NCBI GenBank assembly: GCA_029261925.1
Contig: JAJDAJ010000050.1
Location: 1-64,000 of the forward strand
Direction: 5' to 3'
DNA from: Deltaproteobacteria bacterium
GTDB taxonomy: Bacteria; Myxococcota_A; UBA9160; SZUA-336
DNA: 64,000 bases
Every line of letters starts with the position of its first letter. The first letter of the stretch is position 1. A model generated the notes under the pieces. It was not told the origin of the DNA, ran no database searches, and saw only the letters and a list, made by a program, of their open reading frames with translations. The translations under genes and the position numbers were made by a program. This document shows positions 50,031-58,699 of the stretch, one piece after another.

Positions 50031-50816
50031 TCAGCGGCCCCTGAAGCGGGGCTCGCGCTTCTCGCCGAACGCGCGCCGGCCCTCGGCGAAGTCCTCGCTG
50101 CTCCAGCAGGCGAGGATGCGCCGCTGGCACTCCTCGACGTCGGGCGCGCCCGGCTGCCCCGCCGCGCGTCGGATCGAGGCCTTGGCCGCGCGGAGCGTGA
50201 GCGGGGCGCTGGCGGCGATGCTCGCGGCCGTGCGTCGCACGGCGGCCTCGAGCTCGGACTTCGGCAGCACCCCGCTCACGAGCCCGACCCGCAGCGCCGC
50301 GGCGGCGTCGATGCGGCCCGCCGTGAACAGGATCTCGCTGGCTGCGGCCCGGCCGACCAGGCCCACGAGCGACTCGACCGCGGCGTGCGGGTAGCCCACG
50401 CCCAGGCGCGCCGCCGGGATCGCGAAGCCCGCGTCGTCGGCCGCGAGCCGCAGGTCGGCGCAGAGAGCGATGAGCACACCGGCCCCGAGGCAGTGGCCGT
50501 GGATCATGGCGATCACGGGCTTCTCGATCGCCAGGACCGCCTCGGCGCCCGAGCCCTGCTCGAGGTCGCGCCCGCCGGAGCCGGGCGGCAGCTCGCGCAG
50601 CTGGGAGATGTCGGCACCCGAGACGAAGGCGCGCTCGCCCGCGCCGCGCAGCACGACCACGCGCACCGCATCGTCGTCGTCCAGGCGCGCGCAGGCGGCG
50701 GGCAGGGACGCGAGCATCTCCCGCGTCAGGGCGTTGTGCCGCTGCGGGTGGTCGAAGACCAGCCAGCCGATCCCGTCGGCCACCTCGGTCGCGATTCCCG
50801 GGCTCCCGTCCCCCAT
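50031..50816 (-). CDS. Crotonase-family protein lacking both hydratase glutamates
   Basis: A 261-residue crotonase fold. The oxyanion hole is formed by ERAFVSGADISQL and HGHCLGAGVLIAL. The two Glu residues of enoyl-CoA hydratase are absent: the first lies in GGGxE of the classical enzyme and is Ile here (GAGVLIA); the second, in xPExxLG, is Ala (IPAARLG). Other crotonases without these residues act as isomerases, thioesterases, decarboxylases or C-C hydrolases. The start is the ATG at 50816. It converges with the SDR operon and is divergent from the CoA-transferase. Confidence 0.87.
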   Translation of the reverse strand: MGDGSPGIATEVADGIGWLVFDHPQRHNALTREMLASLPAACARLDDDDAVRVVVLRGAGERAFVSGADISQLRELPPGSGGRDLEQGSGAEAVLAIEKPVIAMIHGHCLGAGVLIALCADLRLAADDAGFAIPAARLGVGYPHAAVESLVGLVGRAAASEILFTAGRIDAAAALRVGLVSGVLPKSELEAAVRRTAASIAASAPLTLRAAKASIRRAAGQPGAPDVEECQRRILACWSSEDFAEGRRAFGEKREPRFRGR

Positions 50817-50904
50817 GCGCCGCAGGTTGCCCCGCCGGCCCCCGGGGCACAAGCGAGCGGCGCGGGCATTTGTCGGGGACCCCCCGGTCGTGGAGAATCC
50901 GCGC

Positions 50905-52095
50905 ATGAGCTCTCCCGGACCCCTCGCCGACGTCAGGGTGATCGACCTGGCGATCGCCCGCGCCGGTCCGACCTGCGTGCGCGCGCTGGCCGATCTGGGC
51001 GCCGATGTGATCCAGGTCTGGCACCCGCACCACGGCGATCTGAGCGGCTCGGACTCCCTGAACCTGCACCGCAACAAGCGCTCGATCCTGCTCGATCTCA
51101 AGGTCGACGGGGGCCGCGAGGTGCTGCTGGACCTGGTCGGCGGCGCGGACGTGCTGGTCGAGAACTTCCGCCCGGGCGTCAAGCAGCGGCTCGACATCGC
51201 GTACGAGACGCTGGCCGCGGTGAATCCGCGCCTGATCTACGCGAGCCTCTCGGGCTACGGGCAGGACGGCCCCCACGCGGAGCGCCCCTGCCTGGATCAG
51301 ATCGCGCAGGGAGTCGGGGGCCTGATGAGCGTGACGGGGCCTCCGGGCAGCGGCCCGTGGCGCGCGGGGATCGCCGTCTCGGACGTCGCCGCCGGCCACC
51401 TGCTGGCGCAGGGCGTGCTCGCGGCCCTGTACGCGCGCGAGCGCAGCGGCCGGGGCCAGTGGGTGCAGACCTCGCTGCTCGAGGCCATGATCGCCTTCAT
51501 GGACTTCCAGGCGGCGCGCTGGCTGATCGACGGCGAGGTCCCCGGACAGGCGGGGAACGACCATCCGACCGTCGCGCCCATGGGCACCTATCGCACGGCG
51601 GACGGCTGGCTGAACCTGGCACCGTCGCTGGGCTGGGAGCGCTTCGCGGGGGCCATCGGCGCGCCCGGACTGGTGAACGACCCGCGCTTTGCCGATGCCG
51701 CCTCCCGGGCGCGCAACCGCGAGGCCCTGCGCACGGAGATCGAGGCCTGCCTCGGCCGGCGCCCGACCGCAGACTGGGTCGAGTCCATCAACGCGGCGGG
51801 CACGCCGTGCGGGCCGGTGCTGTCGATGGATGAGGTCTTCGCCGATCCCCAGGTCGAGCACCTGGGCATGGCCGCGCCGGTCGAGCACCCCGAGGCCGGG
51901 GCGCTGCGGGTCGTGCGTCACCCCGTCGGGCTGAGCGAGACCCCGGCGTCCGTGCGCCGGGCCGCGCCCGCACCGGGGGGCGACACGCGTGCGGTGCTGC
52001 GCGAGCTCGGCTATTCGCAGGCGCGCATCGAGGCGCTGCTGGAGCAGGGCGCCACGGCGGAGCGCTCGGGCGCGGGCGGCTGGGGCCGGCGCTGA
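50905..52095 (+). CDS. CaiB/BaiF family (class III) CoA-transferase
   Basis: A 396-residue protein: LADVRVIDLAIARAGPTCVRALADLGADVIQV is the nucleotide-binding start of the family, NLHRNKRSILLDLK and ADVLVENFRPG follow, and the region CLDQIAQGVGGLMSVTG carries the Asp that forms the acyl anhydride. It moves CoA between two carboxylic acids without ATP. The ATG at 50905 has no Shine-Dalgarno; a GAGAAT lies seven bases before it. Two flavin-oxidase-like genes follow on the same strand. Confidence 0.9.
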   Translation: MSSPGPLADVRVIDLAIARAGPTCVRALADLGADVIQVWHPHHGDLSGSDSLNLHRNKRSILLDLKVDGGREVLLDLVGGADVLVENFRPGVKQRLDIAYETLAAVNPRLIYASLSGYGQDGPHAERPCLDQIAQGVGGLMSVTGPPGSGPWRAGIAVSDVAAGHLLAQGVLAALYARERSGRGQWVQTSLLEAMIAFMDFQAARWLIDGEVPGQAGNDHPTVAPMGTYRTADGWLNLAPSLGWERFAGAIGAPGLVNDPRFADAASRARNREALRTEIEACLGRRPTADWVESINAAGTPCGPVLSMDEVFADPQVEHLGMAAPVEHPEAGALRVVRHPVGLSETPASVRRAAPAPGGDTRAVLRELGYSQARIEALLEQGATAERSGAGGWGRR

Positions 52096-52124
52096 GCGCC
52101 CGGCGGCAGAAACGGAGGCCAGGC

Positions 52125-52586
52125 ATGTCGAGCGACGAGACGGGCAGCGCAACGAGCGGGGAGGTGGAGCTGCCCGATGCGGCGCGGGAGCTGCTCGACA
52201 CGCACTCGCGCGCGTTCCTGATGACGCTCCGCGCCGACGGATCGCCCACGGCGCATCCCATGACGGCGCTGCGCGACGGGACGCGCCTGCTGTTCAACAC
52301 CTACCGCAAGAGCGCCAAGGCGCGGAACCTGGAGCGCGATCCGCGCGTCGGCGTGCTGCTGGTCAACGGCTACGAGGCCGAGCGGCCCGACGAGGTGCGC
52401 GGCCTGGCCCTGCGTGGCCGCGGACGCGTGCGCCAGGCCGATGCACTGCCGGAGACGCGCGGCCCCTCGGGCCAGGCCCAGGTCTCGCCCGAGCTGGCGC
52501 AGCGCGCGCAGGCCCGCGTCGCCAGCGGCAAGCGCGTGCTCCTCGACGTGCTGCCCGACGCGGTCGAGCCGCTGGAGCCCCGCTAG
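52125..52586 (+). CDS. Pyridoxamine-phosphate-oxidase-fold (PPOX) protein
   Basis: A 153-residue split-barrel protein: LLDTHSRAFLMTLRADGSPTAHPM and LLFNTYRKSAKARNLERDPRVGVLLV are the flavin or F420-contact stretches of the PPOX class. Likely a flavin/deazaflavin reductase or a binding protein. GGAGGCCAGGC precedes the ATG. It overlaps the next, similar gene by one base (TAGTG), suggesting tandem duplication and a possible heterodimer. Confidence 0.82.
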   Translation: MSSDETGSATSGEVELPDAARELLDTHSRAFLMTLRADGSPTAHPMTALRDGTRLLFNTYRKSAKARNLERDPRVGVLLVNGYEAERPDEVRGLALRGRGRVRQADALPETRGPSGQAQVSPELAQRAQARVASGKRVLLDVLPDAVEPLEPR

Positions 52587-52960
52587 TGGCCCGGGCCCGG
52601 ATCTCGATGACGCCCGACGAGGTGAGGGCGCTGCTCGCGGAGACCGCCTGGGTCGCGATCGGCTCGCTCGATCCCGACGGCACCCCGCGACCCGACGTGG
52701 CGGCCTGCGCGCTCGAGGGCGACCGCCTCTGCTTTGCGCTGCCGCGCGGCAGCGCGAGCGACCGCAACCTGCGCCGCGACCCGCGCGCCTGCGCCGCCAC
52801 CGATCGCTACCCCACGTACGCGCAGATCCGCGGCGCGACCCTGCACGGGCTCGCCCGCGAGCTCGACGGTGCCGGCCCGGCCGGCTTGCCCGAGGGTGCG
52901 GTCTGGTGGCTGCCGCTCGATGACGTGGTCAGCTTCGACTTCTCCAGGATCCCGCGCTGA
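52586..52960 (+). CDS. Pyridoxamine-phosphate-oxidase-fold (PPOX) protein, second copy
   Basis: A 124-residue split-barrel protein with ETAWVAIGSLDPDGTPRPDVAACAL and DRNLRRDPRACAATDRYP, the same fold elements as the preceding gene but shorter and distant in sequence. The start at GTG 52586 shares its G with the TAG stop of its neighbour; ATG 52607 is an alternative. Function as flavin or F420 oxidoreductase is only inferred from the fold. Confidence 0.78.
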   Translation: MARARISMTPDEVRALLAETAWVAIGSLDPDGTPRPDVAACALEGDRLCFALPRGSASDRNLRRDPRACAATDRYPTYAQIRGATLHGLARELDGAGPAGLPEGAVWWLPLDDVVSFDFSRIPR

Positions 52961-53012
52961 GCCTGGCGCTCCGGGCGCCGCTGACAGGGCCTGCCAGCAC
53001 GGGACCGGGTGG

Positions 53013-53032
53013 CGCGATCGTGTAAGATCGCG
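53013..53032. promoter_or_regulatory. Inverted repeat over a -10-like element before the alcohol dehydrogenase
   Basis: CGCGATC (53013-53019) and GATCGCG (53026-53032) flank GTGTAA. The hexamer TAAGAT (53023-53028) inside could be the -10 box, so a protein bound to the palindrome would block the promoter. It is about 50 bases before the ATG. Confidence 0.4.
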
Positions 53033-53080
53033 GCGCTCGCGCCCCGGCCGGACCGGTGAGGCGCGCCCGAGGAGGAGACC

Positions 53081-54154
53081 ATGAAGGCGGCCGTACTCTG
53101 GGAGCTCGACGGAGAGCTCGAGGTGCGCGACGACGTGCAGCTCACCGACGTGGGCCCGGGCGAGGTGCGCGTACGCCTCGTCTCGAGCGGCGTGTGTCAC
53201 TCCGACGTGTCGGCGCAGAACGGCACGATCCCGTCGGCCATCCCCTGCGTTCTGGGCCACGAGGGCGCGGGCGTGGTCGAGGAGGTCGGCGCTGGCGTGA
53301 CCGAGCTCGCGCCCGGCGACCCCGCGATCATCTCGTTCACCCCGGCATGTCGCCACTGCAAGATGTGCCTGCGCGGCAAGCCGAACCTCTGCCACGCCAT
53401 GATGCAGATGACCCAGTCGGCGCACTTCCTGATCAAGGGGCAGACGGTCCCGGGCTACACGGGCTGCGGCACCTTCGCCGAGCAGATGATCGTGCCTGCG
53501 GCGGCGGTGATCAAGGTCGGTGCCGACATCCCGCTCGACGTCGTCTCGCTGATCGGCTGCGGCGTGATGACCGGCGTGGGGGCCTCGATCAACACGGCGC
53601 AGATCACGCCCGGCTCCTCGGTGATCGTCTTCGGCTGTGGCGGTGTCGGGATCTCGGCGATCCAGGGCGCGCGCATCGCCGGCGCTGCCGAGATCGTGGC
53701 GGTCGACGTGCTCGACTCCAAGCTCGAGGCCGCCAAGCAGTTCGGCGCGACCCACGGCGTGAAGCCCGACCAGGTCGACGACGCGAAGAACACGATCACG
53801 GGGGGCGAGGGCTTCGACTTCGGGCTCGAGTGCGTGGGTCGACCCGAGCTGATCCGCCAGACCTTCGACGTGGTGCGCCGCGGAGGCACGGCGGTCGTGG
53901 TGGGCGTCGGCCGCATGACCGAGAAGGTCGAGTTCAGCGCCTTCGAGCTGTTCTTCAACGAGAAGAACCTCAAGGGCTCCATGTACGGCAGCGCCAACGT
54001 GCGCCTCGACTTCGACCGCCTGCTGCGGCTGTGGAAGTACGGCAAGCTCGACCTCGAGGGCATGATCAGCCGGCGCATCAAGCTCGAGGAGATCAACGAC
54101 GCCTTCCGCGCCATGCAGGCCGGCGAGGTCGTCCGCTCGGTGATCCAGTACTGA
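53081..54154 (+). CDS. Zinc-dependent medium-chain alcohol dehydrogenase
   Basis: A 357-residue MDR enzyme of the class III type. Catalytic zinc ligands are Cys in SGVCHSD, His-Glu in GHEGAG and Cys in LIGCGVMTG; the structural zinc site is complete (ACRHCKMCLRGKPNLC). The NAD loop is VFGCGGVGISAIQGARIAGA, and the following VDV acid indicates NAD. It oxidises a primary or secondary alcohol or an S-linked hydroxymethyl. GAGGAGGAGACC sits right before the ATG. It ends in a palindrome shared with the convergent Nudix gene. Confidence 0.93.
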   Translation: MKAAVLWELDGELEVRDDVQLTDVGPGEVRVRLVSSGVCHSDVSAQNGTIPSAIPCVLGHEGAGVVEEVGAGVTELAPGDPAIISFTPACRHCKMCLRGKPNLCHAMMQMTQSAHFLIKGQTVPGYTGCGTFAEQMIVPAAAVIKVGADIPLDVVSLIGCGVMTGVGASINTAQITPGSSVIVFGCGGVGISAIQGARIAGAAEIVAVDVLDSKLEAAKQFGATHGVKPDQVDDAKNTITGGEGFDFGLECVGRPELIRQTFDVVRRGGTAVVVGVGRMTEKVEFSAFELFFNEKNLKGSMYGSANVRLDFDRLLRLWKYGKLDLEGMISRRIKLEEINDAFRAMQAGEVVRSVIQY

Positions 54155-54180
54155 TCGCTCCGCTCGCGCGGCGGCGTCAG
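54151..54180. terminator. Hairpin spanning both stop codons of a convergent pair
   Basis: CTGA...TCAG close a 30-base imperfect hairpin of about 12 pairs with two bulges and the loop TCGC. It includes the TGA of the alcohol dehydrogenase and the TCA complement of the Nudix stop. Confidence 0.35.
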
Positions 54181-54854
54181 TCCCGCTCGTAGCGCCAGCC
54201 CGAGTCGAGCAGCCAGAGCCGGTGACGCGGCCCGGGAGTGGCTGCGTCGCCGCTCTCGTAGCCCGCGTCGCCGTGCCACATGGCGACGCGGCCCTCCGGC
54301 GTCTCGCCCATGTGCGTGGCGAAGCGCTCGGGCTCCCGCGCCCGCGCGGCGGCCAGAGCGGCCCTTGCCTCGTCGTGGGCGCGCAGCCAGTCGAGCGTGA
54401 CCCAGGTCGGTGGCGCCATCTCGATCTCGCCCGCGTCGCGTCGCTCGAGGGCATGCGCGGGCCGCATCCACGCGTGGTCGTGGATCTCCCCGTGGTCGAT
54501 GGCCACGGGCCCCCCGGGCGCCGTGGTCACGAAGAACCAGGTCAGGAAGCGGTGCCGGCCGAGGCTCCCGGGCGGCTGCCAGTGCGAGAGCGTGATCAGC
54601 GAGCCCGGGTCGATCTCCAGGCCCGCCTCCTCGCCGGCCTCGCGCACGGCGGCGCGGCGCGCGGCTCCCAGCTCGTCGTCGGGCAGCAGGCCGGTGCGGT
54701 CGCCGGGATCGACGCGACCGCCCGGGAAGACCCACATCCCGCCCACGAAGGCGAGCTTCGAGTTGCGGCGCAGCATCAGCGTCTCGAGCCCCTGCGCGCC
54801 GTCGCGCAGCAGGATCACGGTGGCGGCGGCCTTGCCGCCCGGGGCACCGCTCAT
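54177..54854 (-). CDS. Long Nudix hydrolase
   Basis: A 225-residue Nudix protein. The box reads WVFPGGRVDPGDRTG, then, after about 12 residues, RRAAVREAGEEAGLE with the metal-binding Glu residues. It resembles the Nudix protein at 19051 in the FPGGRVDPGD element and the spacer, the form found in NUDT7/19-like proteins. A CoA-ester diphosphatase would fit the acyl-CoA genes next to it, but this is inference. It overlaps the DUF35 gene by four bases. Confidence 0.87.
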   Translation of the reverse strand: MSGAPGGKAAATVILLRDGAQGLETLMLRRNSKLAFVGGMWVFPGGRVDPGDRTGLLPDDELGAARRAAVREAGEEAGLEIDPGSLITLSHWQPPGSLGRHRFLTWFFVTTAPGGPVAIDHGEIHDHAWMRPAHALERRDAGEIEMAPPTWVTLDWLRAHDEARAALAAARAREPERFATHMGETPEGRVAMWHGDAGYESGDAATPGPRHRLWLLDSGWRYERD

Positions 54855-55288
54855 CCGGCCCGGCGGAACTTCACCAGCGTGATGTCCTCGCTGGCAGGCA
54901 CGAAGACGGCCTCGACCGGCAGGCCCGGGCGGATGTCCTCCGGCTCGACGTCGAGCACCTGGCTGACGAAGTGCACGCCCTCCTCGGTCAGGACGTCCAC
55001 CACGTTGTAGGGCAGATCGTCCTGGAAGACGGGCAGGGTGGGCCCGTGGACGATGGTCCAGGTGTAGACCTCGCCCCGGCCGCTGGCGAGCTCCCAGCTG
55101 TGGCGCGTGGAGCCGCAGTCCGGGCAGACCGGACGCGGGTAGTGCCGCCAGGCGCTGCAGTCGCTGCAGCGCTGGAAGCGCAGCTCTCCGCGCTGCGTCG
55201 CCTCCCAGAACTCGTGGTTGTCCCATCCCGGCTGGGGCAGGGGAAGCTTGCGGGTCATCACCTCGTTGCGAACGCCGCTGTCGGCCAT
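54851..55288 (-). CDS. Zn-ribbon/OB-fold DUF35 protein, partner of the thiolase-like gene
   Basis: A 145-residue protein. The rubredoxin-like zinc ribbon is CSDC (residue about 41) with CPDC 14 residues later, followed by the DUF35 OB fold (GRGEVYTWTIVHGP, VVDVLTEEGVHFVSQVLD, GLPVEAVF). DUF35 proteins bind the CoA part for thiolases and, in the ChsH2-Ltp2 system, for steroid retro-aldolases. Both ends overlap the neighbours by one to four bases, so it is strictly coupled to the thiolase-like gene. Confidence 0.92.
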   Translation of the reverse strand: MADSGVRNEVMTRKLPLPQPGWDNHEFWEATQRGELRFQRCSDCSAWRHYPRPVCPDCGSTRHSWELASGRGEVYTWTIVHGPTLPVFQDDLPYNVVDVLTEEGVHFVSQVLDVEPEDIRPGLPVEAVFVPASEDITLVKFRRAG

Positions 55289-56469
55289 CACGCCCTCCGC
55301 AGGATCACGCCGCCGGTGGGATCGGAGTTCGCTGCCACGGTCAGCACGAGCTCGCAGTCCGGTACCTGCGAGGTCGAGGTGCCGCGGATCTGGCGCACGG
55401 CTTCCAGCGAGTTGTTGACCCCGTGGATGAACGCCTCGGAGAGCTGCCCGCCGTTGGTGTTGGTCGGCAGCCGACCGCCCTCGAAGTACAGGCCCTGGTC
55501 CTCGACGAACGGACCGCCCTCGCCGGGCTTGCAGAAGCCGTACTGCTCGAGCGCCATGATCACGAAGGAGGTGAAGAAGTCGTAGGTGAAGAACGCGTCC
55601 ATGTCCGACGGCTTCAGCCCCGAGCTCTCCCAGAGCTGGTGTCCGGTGCGCGCGGCGCTGTCGTCGTTCCGGTCGCGCGCCAGCAGCGTGGACAGGCGGA
55701 TGTGGTGCGAGCCCGCGTTCATCGCCCCGGCGTGGATCAGGGCCGGGGGCTGGCGCAGGTCCCGCGCGCGCTCGGTCGAGGTGACGATCATGGCCACCGC
55801 GCCGTCGGTCTCGATGTTGCAGTCGAACAGCCGCAGCGGCTCGGCGATCATGCGCGACGCCAGGTGGTCCTCGATGGTCATGGGCTGGCGCATCACCGCG
55901 TTCGGGTTGCGCTCGGCGTGGCGGCGCGTCGAGACGGCGACCTCGGCGAACTGCCGCTCGGTGGTGCCATAGTCGATCATGTGCCGGCGCGTGATCATCG
56001 CCATCTCCTGGAAGGCGGAGACCAGGCCCTGGGGCACGTGCCACTGGCTGAGCTCGGGCAGGCGGTCGGGCGTGCGCTCCCAGTAGCGCCCCCCGAGCTT
56101 GGGGTCCTTGCCGAACGTGGAGTTCTTGCCGCGCGCGCGCGAGCGGAAGACCAGCACATGGCTGGCCATGTTCATCGCCACGGCCAGGGCGGCGTGCACG
56201 AGCACCGAGACCGCGCCGCCGCCGCCCCAGCCGGTCGAGGCCTGGTAGCGCAGGTCGGGGCCGACGACCGAGATCAGCTGCTCCTCGTCGACGTTCTCCA
56301 TGTCGTACCGGACCACGCCGTCGATGTCGCGCGGCGAGATACCGGCGTCGGCGCAGGCGGCGCCGATCGCCTCCACGGCCATGTCGAACTCGGAGCGGCC
56401 CAGCCCCTTCGAGAACTCCGTCTGACCGATCCCGGCGATCGCCGCCTGGTCCCGGATCGAGTTGCCCAT
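55288..56469 (-). CDS. Thiolase-like protein without the nucleophilic cysteine (Ltp2/SCP2-type)
   Basis: A 393-residue thiolase fold: IAGIGQTEFSKGLGRSEFDMA at the start, then the active-site loop, which reads YQASTGWGGGGAVS where thiolases have a Cys. The remaining Cys residues lie elsewhere. The C-terminal signature is LPTNTNGGQLSEAFIHGVNN with the conserved His. A protein of this kind without the Cys cannot be a normal thiolase. Ltp2-type retro-aldolases of steroid side-chain degradation also lack it and work with a DUF35 partner, which here is the next gene. The start is the ATG at 56469, divergent from the HyuA gene. Confidence 0.88.
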   Translation of the reverse strand: MGNSIRDQAAIAGIGQTEFSKGLGRSEFDMAVEAIGAACADAGISPRDIDGVVRYDMENVDEEQLISVVGPDLRYQASTGWGGGGAVSVLVHAALAVAMNMASHVLVFRSRARGKNSTFGKDPKLGGRYWERTPDRLPELSQWHVPQGLVSAFQEMAMITRRHMIDYGTTERQFAEVAVSTRRHAERNPNAVMRQPMTIEDHLASRMIAEPLRLFDCNIETDGAVAMIVTSTERARDLRQPPALIHAGAMNAGSHHIRLSTLLARDRNDDSAARTGHQLWESSGLKPSDMDAFFTYDFFTSFVIMALEQYGFCKPGEGGPFVEDQGLYFEGGRLPTNTNGGQLSEAFIHGVNNSLEAVRQIRGTSTSQVPDCELVLTVAANSDPTGGVILRRA

Positions 56470-56532
56470 CCACCGCCTCCGTGCTGCCGGGCCATTCTCG
56501 CACGGGCTCGCCAGCCTCGCGCGGCGGCGGCG

Positions 56533-56562
56533 TTTTCGTTCCGCCGGGTGGCCGGGTAGAAT
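56533..56562 (+). promoter_or_regulatory. Candidate promoter of the HyuA-ligase operon
   Basis: TAGAAT (56557-56562, 5 of 6 consensus) with TTTTCG (56533-56538) 18 bases upstream, in the 112-base divergent gap. The transcript would start just before the Shine-Dalgarno AGGAGGT at 56570-56576. Confidence 0.4.
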
Positions 56563-56581
56563 TCGTGTCAGGAGGTGCCAG

Positions 56582-58699
56582 TTGACCGATTCGAGCCCTG
56601 CCGGATCCGATCCCGACCCGTTCCGGATCGGGATCGACGTCGGCGGGACGTTCACCGACTTCGTGCTCGTGCGCCCCGATGCCGGGGTGCGCCTGCTCAA
56701 GGTGCCCACCACGCTGCAGGACCAGTCGATCGGCGTCATGAACGGGATCGACATCCTGGCCCGGGGCGAGGGCCTGGACGCGCGGGCGTTCCTGCGGCGG
56801 ACGGCCCTGGTGGTGCACGGCACCACGACCGCCGACAACACCATGATCGAGATGAACGGGGCGGTCACGGGCCTGATCACCACCGAGGGGCACCGCGACG
56901 AGATCGACATGCGCCGCGGGTTCAAGGAGGACATCTGGGATCCGGCGTATCCGCCGCCCGTGCCGATCGCGCCCCGCCGGCGCCGCCTGGGCGTGCCAGA
57001 GCGCCTGGACTATCGCGGCCAGGTCGTGCGCCCGCTCGACGAGGACGCCGTGCGCCGCGCGATCCGGCGCCTGAAGCTCCAGGGCACCGAGTCGATCGCC
57101 GTGTGCCTGCTCTTCTCGTACGTGAACCCGGCGCACGAGCTGCGCGTGGCCGAGCTGCTCGCCGAGGAGTACCCCGAGGCGCGCGTCTCGCTCTCGCACC
57201 AGGTCATGCCGACCGCGCCCGAGTTCGAGCGCACCTCGACCACGCTGGTGGACGCCTACGTGGGACCGCGCGTGGCGACCTACCTGCGGCGCCTGCAGGA
57301 GGCCCTGCGCGAGGGAGGCTACGGCCGCGACCTGCTGATCATGCAGTCCAGCGGTGGCGTGACCACGGCGGACTTCATGGCGCAGCGCGCCGTGGCGGCA
57401 CTGGGCTCCGGCCCGACCGGCGGCGTGACGAGCGCGTGCGAGGTCGCCGCCCGCGCCGGGATTCGGGACTTCATCGCCATCGACATGGGGGGCACGAGCT
57501 ACGAGGTCTGCCTGGTGCGCGGCGGTCGGCCGGTGGTGGAGAGCTACTGGAACTGGCAGCACCGCTACCTGGTGGGCCTGCCCATGGTGCAGATGCACTC
57601 GATCGGCGCGGGGGGTGGATCGGTGGCGCGCGTGGACGCGGGGGCGCTGAGCGTCGGGCCGGAGAGCGCCAAGGCCGACCCCGGACCCATCTGCTACGGG
57701 CGCGGGGGCACCGAGCCGACCGTGACCGACGCGAACGTGGTGCTCGGCTACATCAACCCCGAGGCGCTCTGCGGGGGAGACTTCAAGCTCGAGACCGCGG
57801 GCGTGCACGACGCCATCGCCGCGAAGATCGGCAAGCCGCTGGGTCTCGACGTGGTCGAGGCGGCGCACGGCATCTTCCGGATCATCAACGCCAACATGTC
57901 CAACGCCATCCGCCGCGTGGCGTCGGAAGCGGGCGTGGACGTGCGCGACTTCGACCTGGTCGTCTACGGGGGCAACGGCCCGGTCCACGCCGGCCGCCAG
58001 GCGGAGGAGCTGGGCATCCGCCGCCTGCTGGTCCCGAAGACCTCGCCCGCGTTCTCGGCGCTGGGACTGCTGGTGGCCGACTACACGGTCGACCAGCTCA
58101 GCAGCTACATCGTGCCCGCGGGCGAGGCGTCGGCCGGCGAGATCAACCGCCGTCTCGAGGAGATGGAGGCCCGGGCCATCGAGGAGCTTTCCGTCGCGGG
58201 AGTGCCGGCCTCGGAGGTGACCTTCGAGCGCTACCTCAATCTCTGCTACCCGGGCCAGACCTTCGACATGCCCGTGGAGGCGGTGACCGGGGCGGAGGGT
58301 CGCATGCGCCCGGCCGATCTCGAGGCCAGCGTGGAGCGCTTCCACGCCGAGCACGAGGCGCTGCGGGGCTTCGCCTCGCGCGACGAGGAGCCGACCGTGC
58401 GCGGCGTACGCCTGCACGCCGTCGGCCGCACGCAGAAGCCGCCGCCGTGGTCGGGCCCGCGCGCCGGATCGGGCGCGGAGTCGGCCCTGAGCGGCCGTCG
58501 CCAGGCCTGGTTCGACGGGACCTGGCTCGACACACCGGTCTACGACGGCGAGCGCATCCTGCCCGGTCACGAGCTGCAGGGGCCGGCGATCGTCGAGGAG
58601 CAGTTCACGACGATCGTGCTGTACCCGGGACATCACTGCGTGCTCGACGAGCACGGCAACTACGTCATCGAGATCGGGGCGCGGAGCGTCGCAGGGTGA
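56582..58699 (+). CDS. Hydantoinase/oxoprolinase A-type protein (HyuA) without a HyuB partner
   Basis: A 705-residue protein of the HyuA/acetone-carboxylase beta family. The actin-like ATP sites are IGIDVGGTFTDFVLV, VVHGTTTADNTMIE and FIAIDMGGTSYEVCLV, with IGAGGGSVARVD and YGGNGPVHAG further on. HyuA proteins phosphorylate an amide, carbonyl or bicarbonate so that HyuB can hydrolyse or carboxylate it. No HyuB gene is seen in the window. The start is the TTG at 56582 because AGGAGGT lies six bases before it. It overlaps the CoA ligase gene by four bases. Confidence 0.9.
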   Translation: MTDSSPAGSDPDPFRIGIDVGGTFTDFVLVRPDAGVRLLKVPTTLQDQSIGVMNGIDILARGEGLDARAFLRRTALVVHGTTTADNTMIEMNGAVTGLITTEGHRDEIDMRRGFKEDIWDPAYPPPVPIAPRRRRLGVPERLDYRGQVVRPLDEDAVRRAIRRLKLQGTESIAVCLLFSYVNPAHELRVAELLAEEYPEARVSLSHQVMPTAPEFERTSTTLVDAYVGPRVATYLRRLQEALREGGYGRDLLIMQSSGGVTTADFMAQRAVAALGSGPTGGVTSACEVAARAGIRDFIAIDMGGTSYEVCLVRGGRPVVESYWNWQHRYLVGLPMVQMHSIGAGGGSVARVDAGALSVGPESAKADPGPICYGRGGTEPTVTDANVVLGYINPEALCGGDFKLETAGVHDAIAAKIGKPLGLDVVEAAHGIFRIINANMSNAIRRVASEAGVDVRDFDLVVYGGNGPVHAGRQAEELGIRRLLVPKTSPAFSALGLLVADYTVDQLSSYIVPAGEASAGEINRRLEEMEARAIEELSVAGVPASEVTFERYLNLCYPGQTFDMPVEAVTGAEGRMRPADLEASVERFHAEHEALRGFASRDEEPTVRGVRLHAVGRTQKPPPWSGPRAGSGAESALSGRRQAWFDGTWLDTPVYDGERILPGHELQGPAIVEEQFTTIVLYPGHHCVLDEHGNYVIEIGARSVAG

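Noticed and set aside
56575..58695. Part of the 1268-codon plus-strand frame lying over HyuA
   Set aside because: Only its 3' part (from 58696) is the acyl-CoA ligase; the rest is an out-of-frame reading of HyuA.
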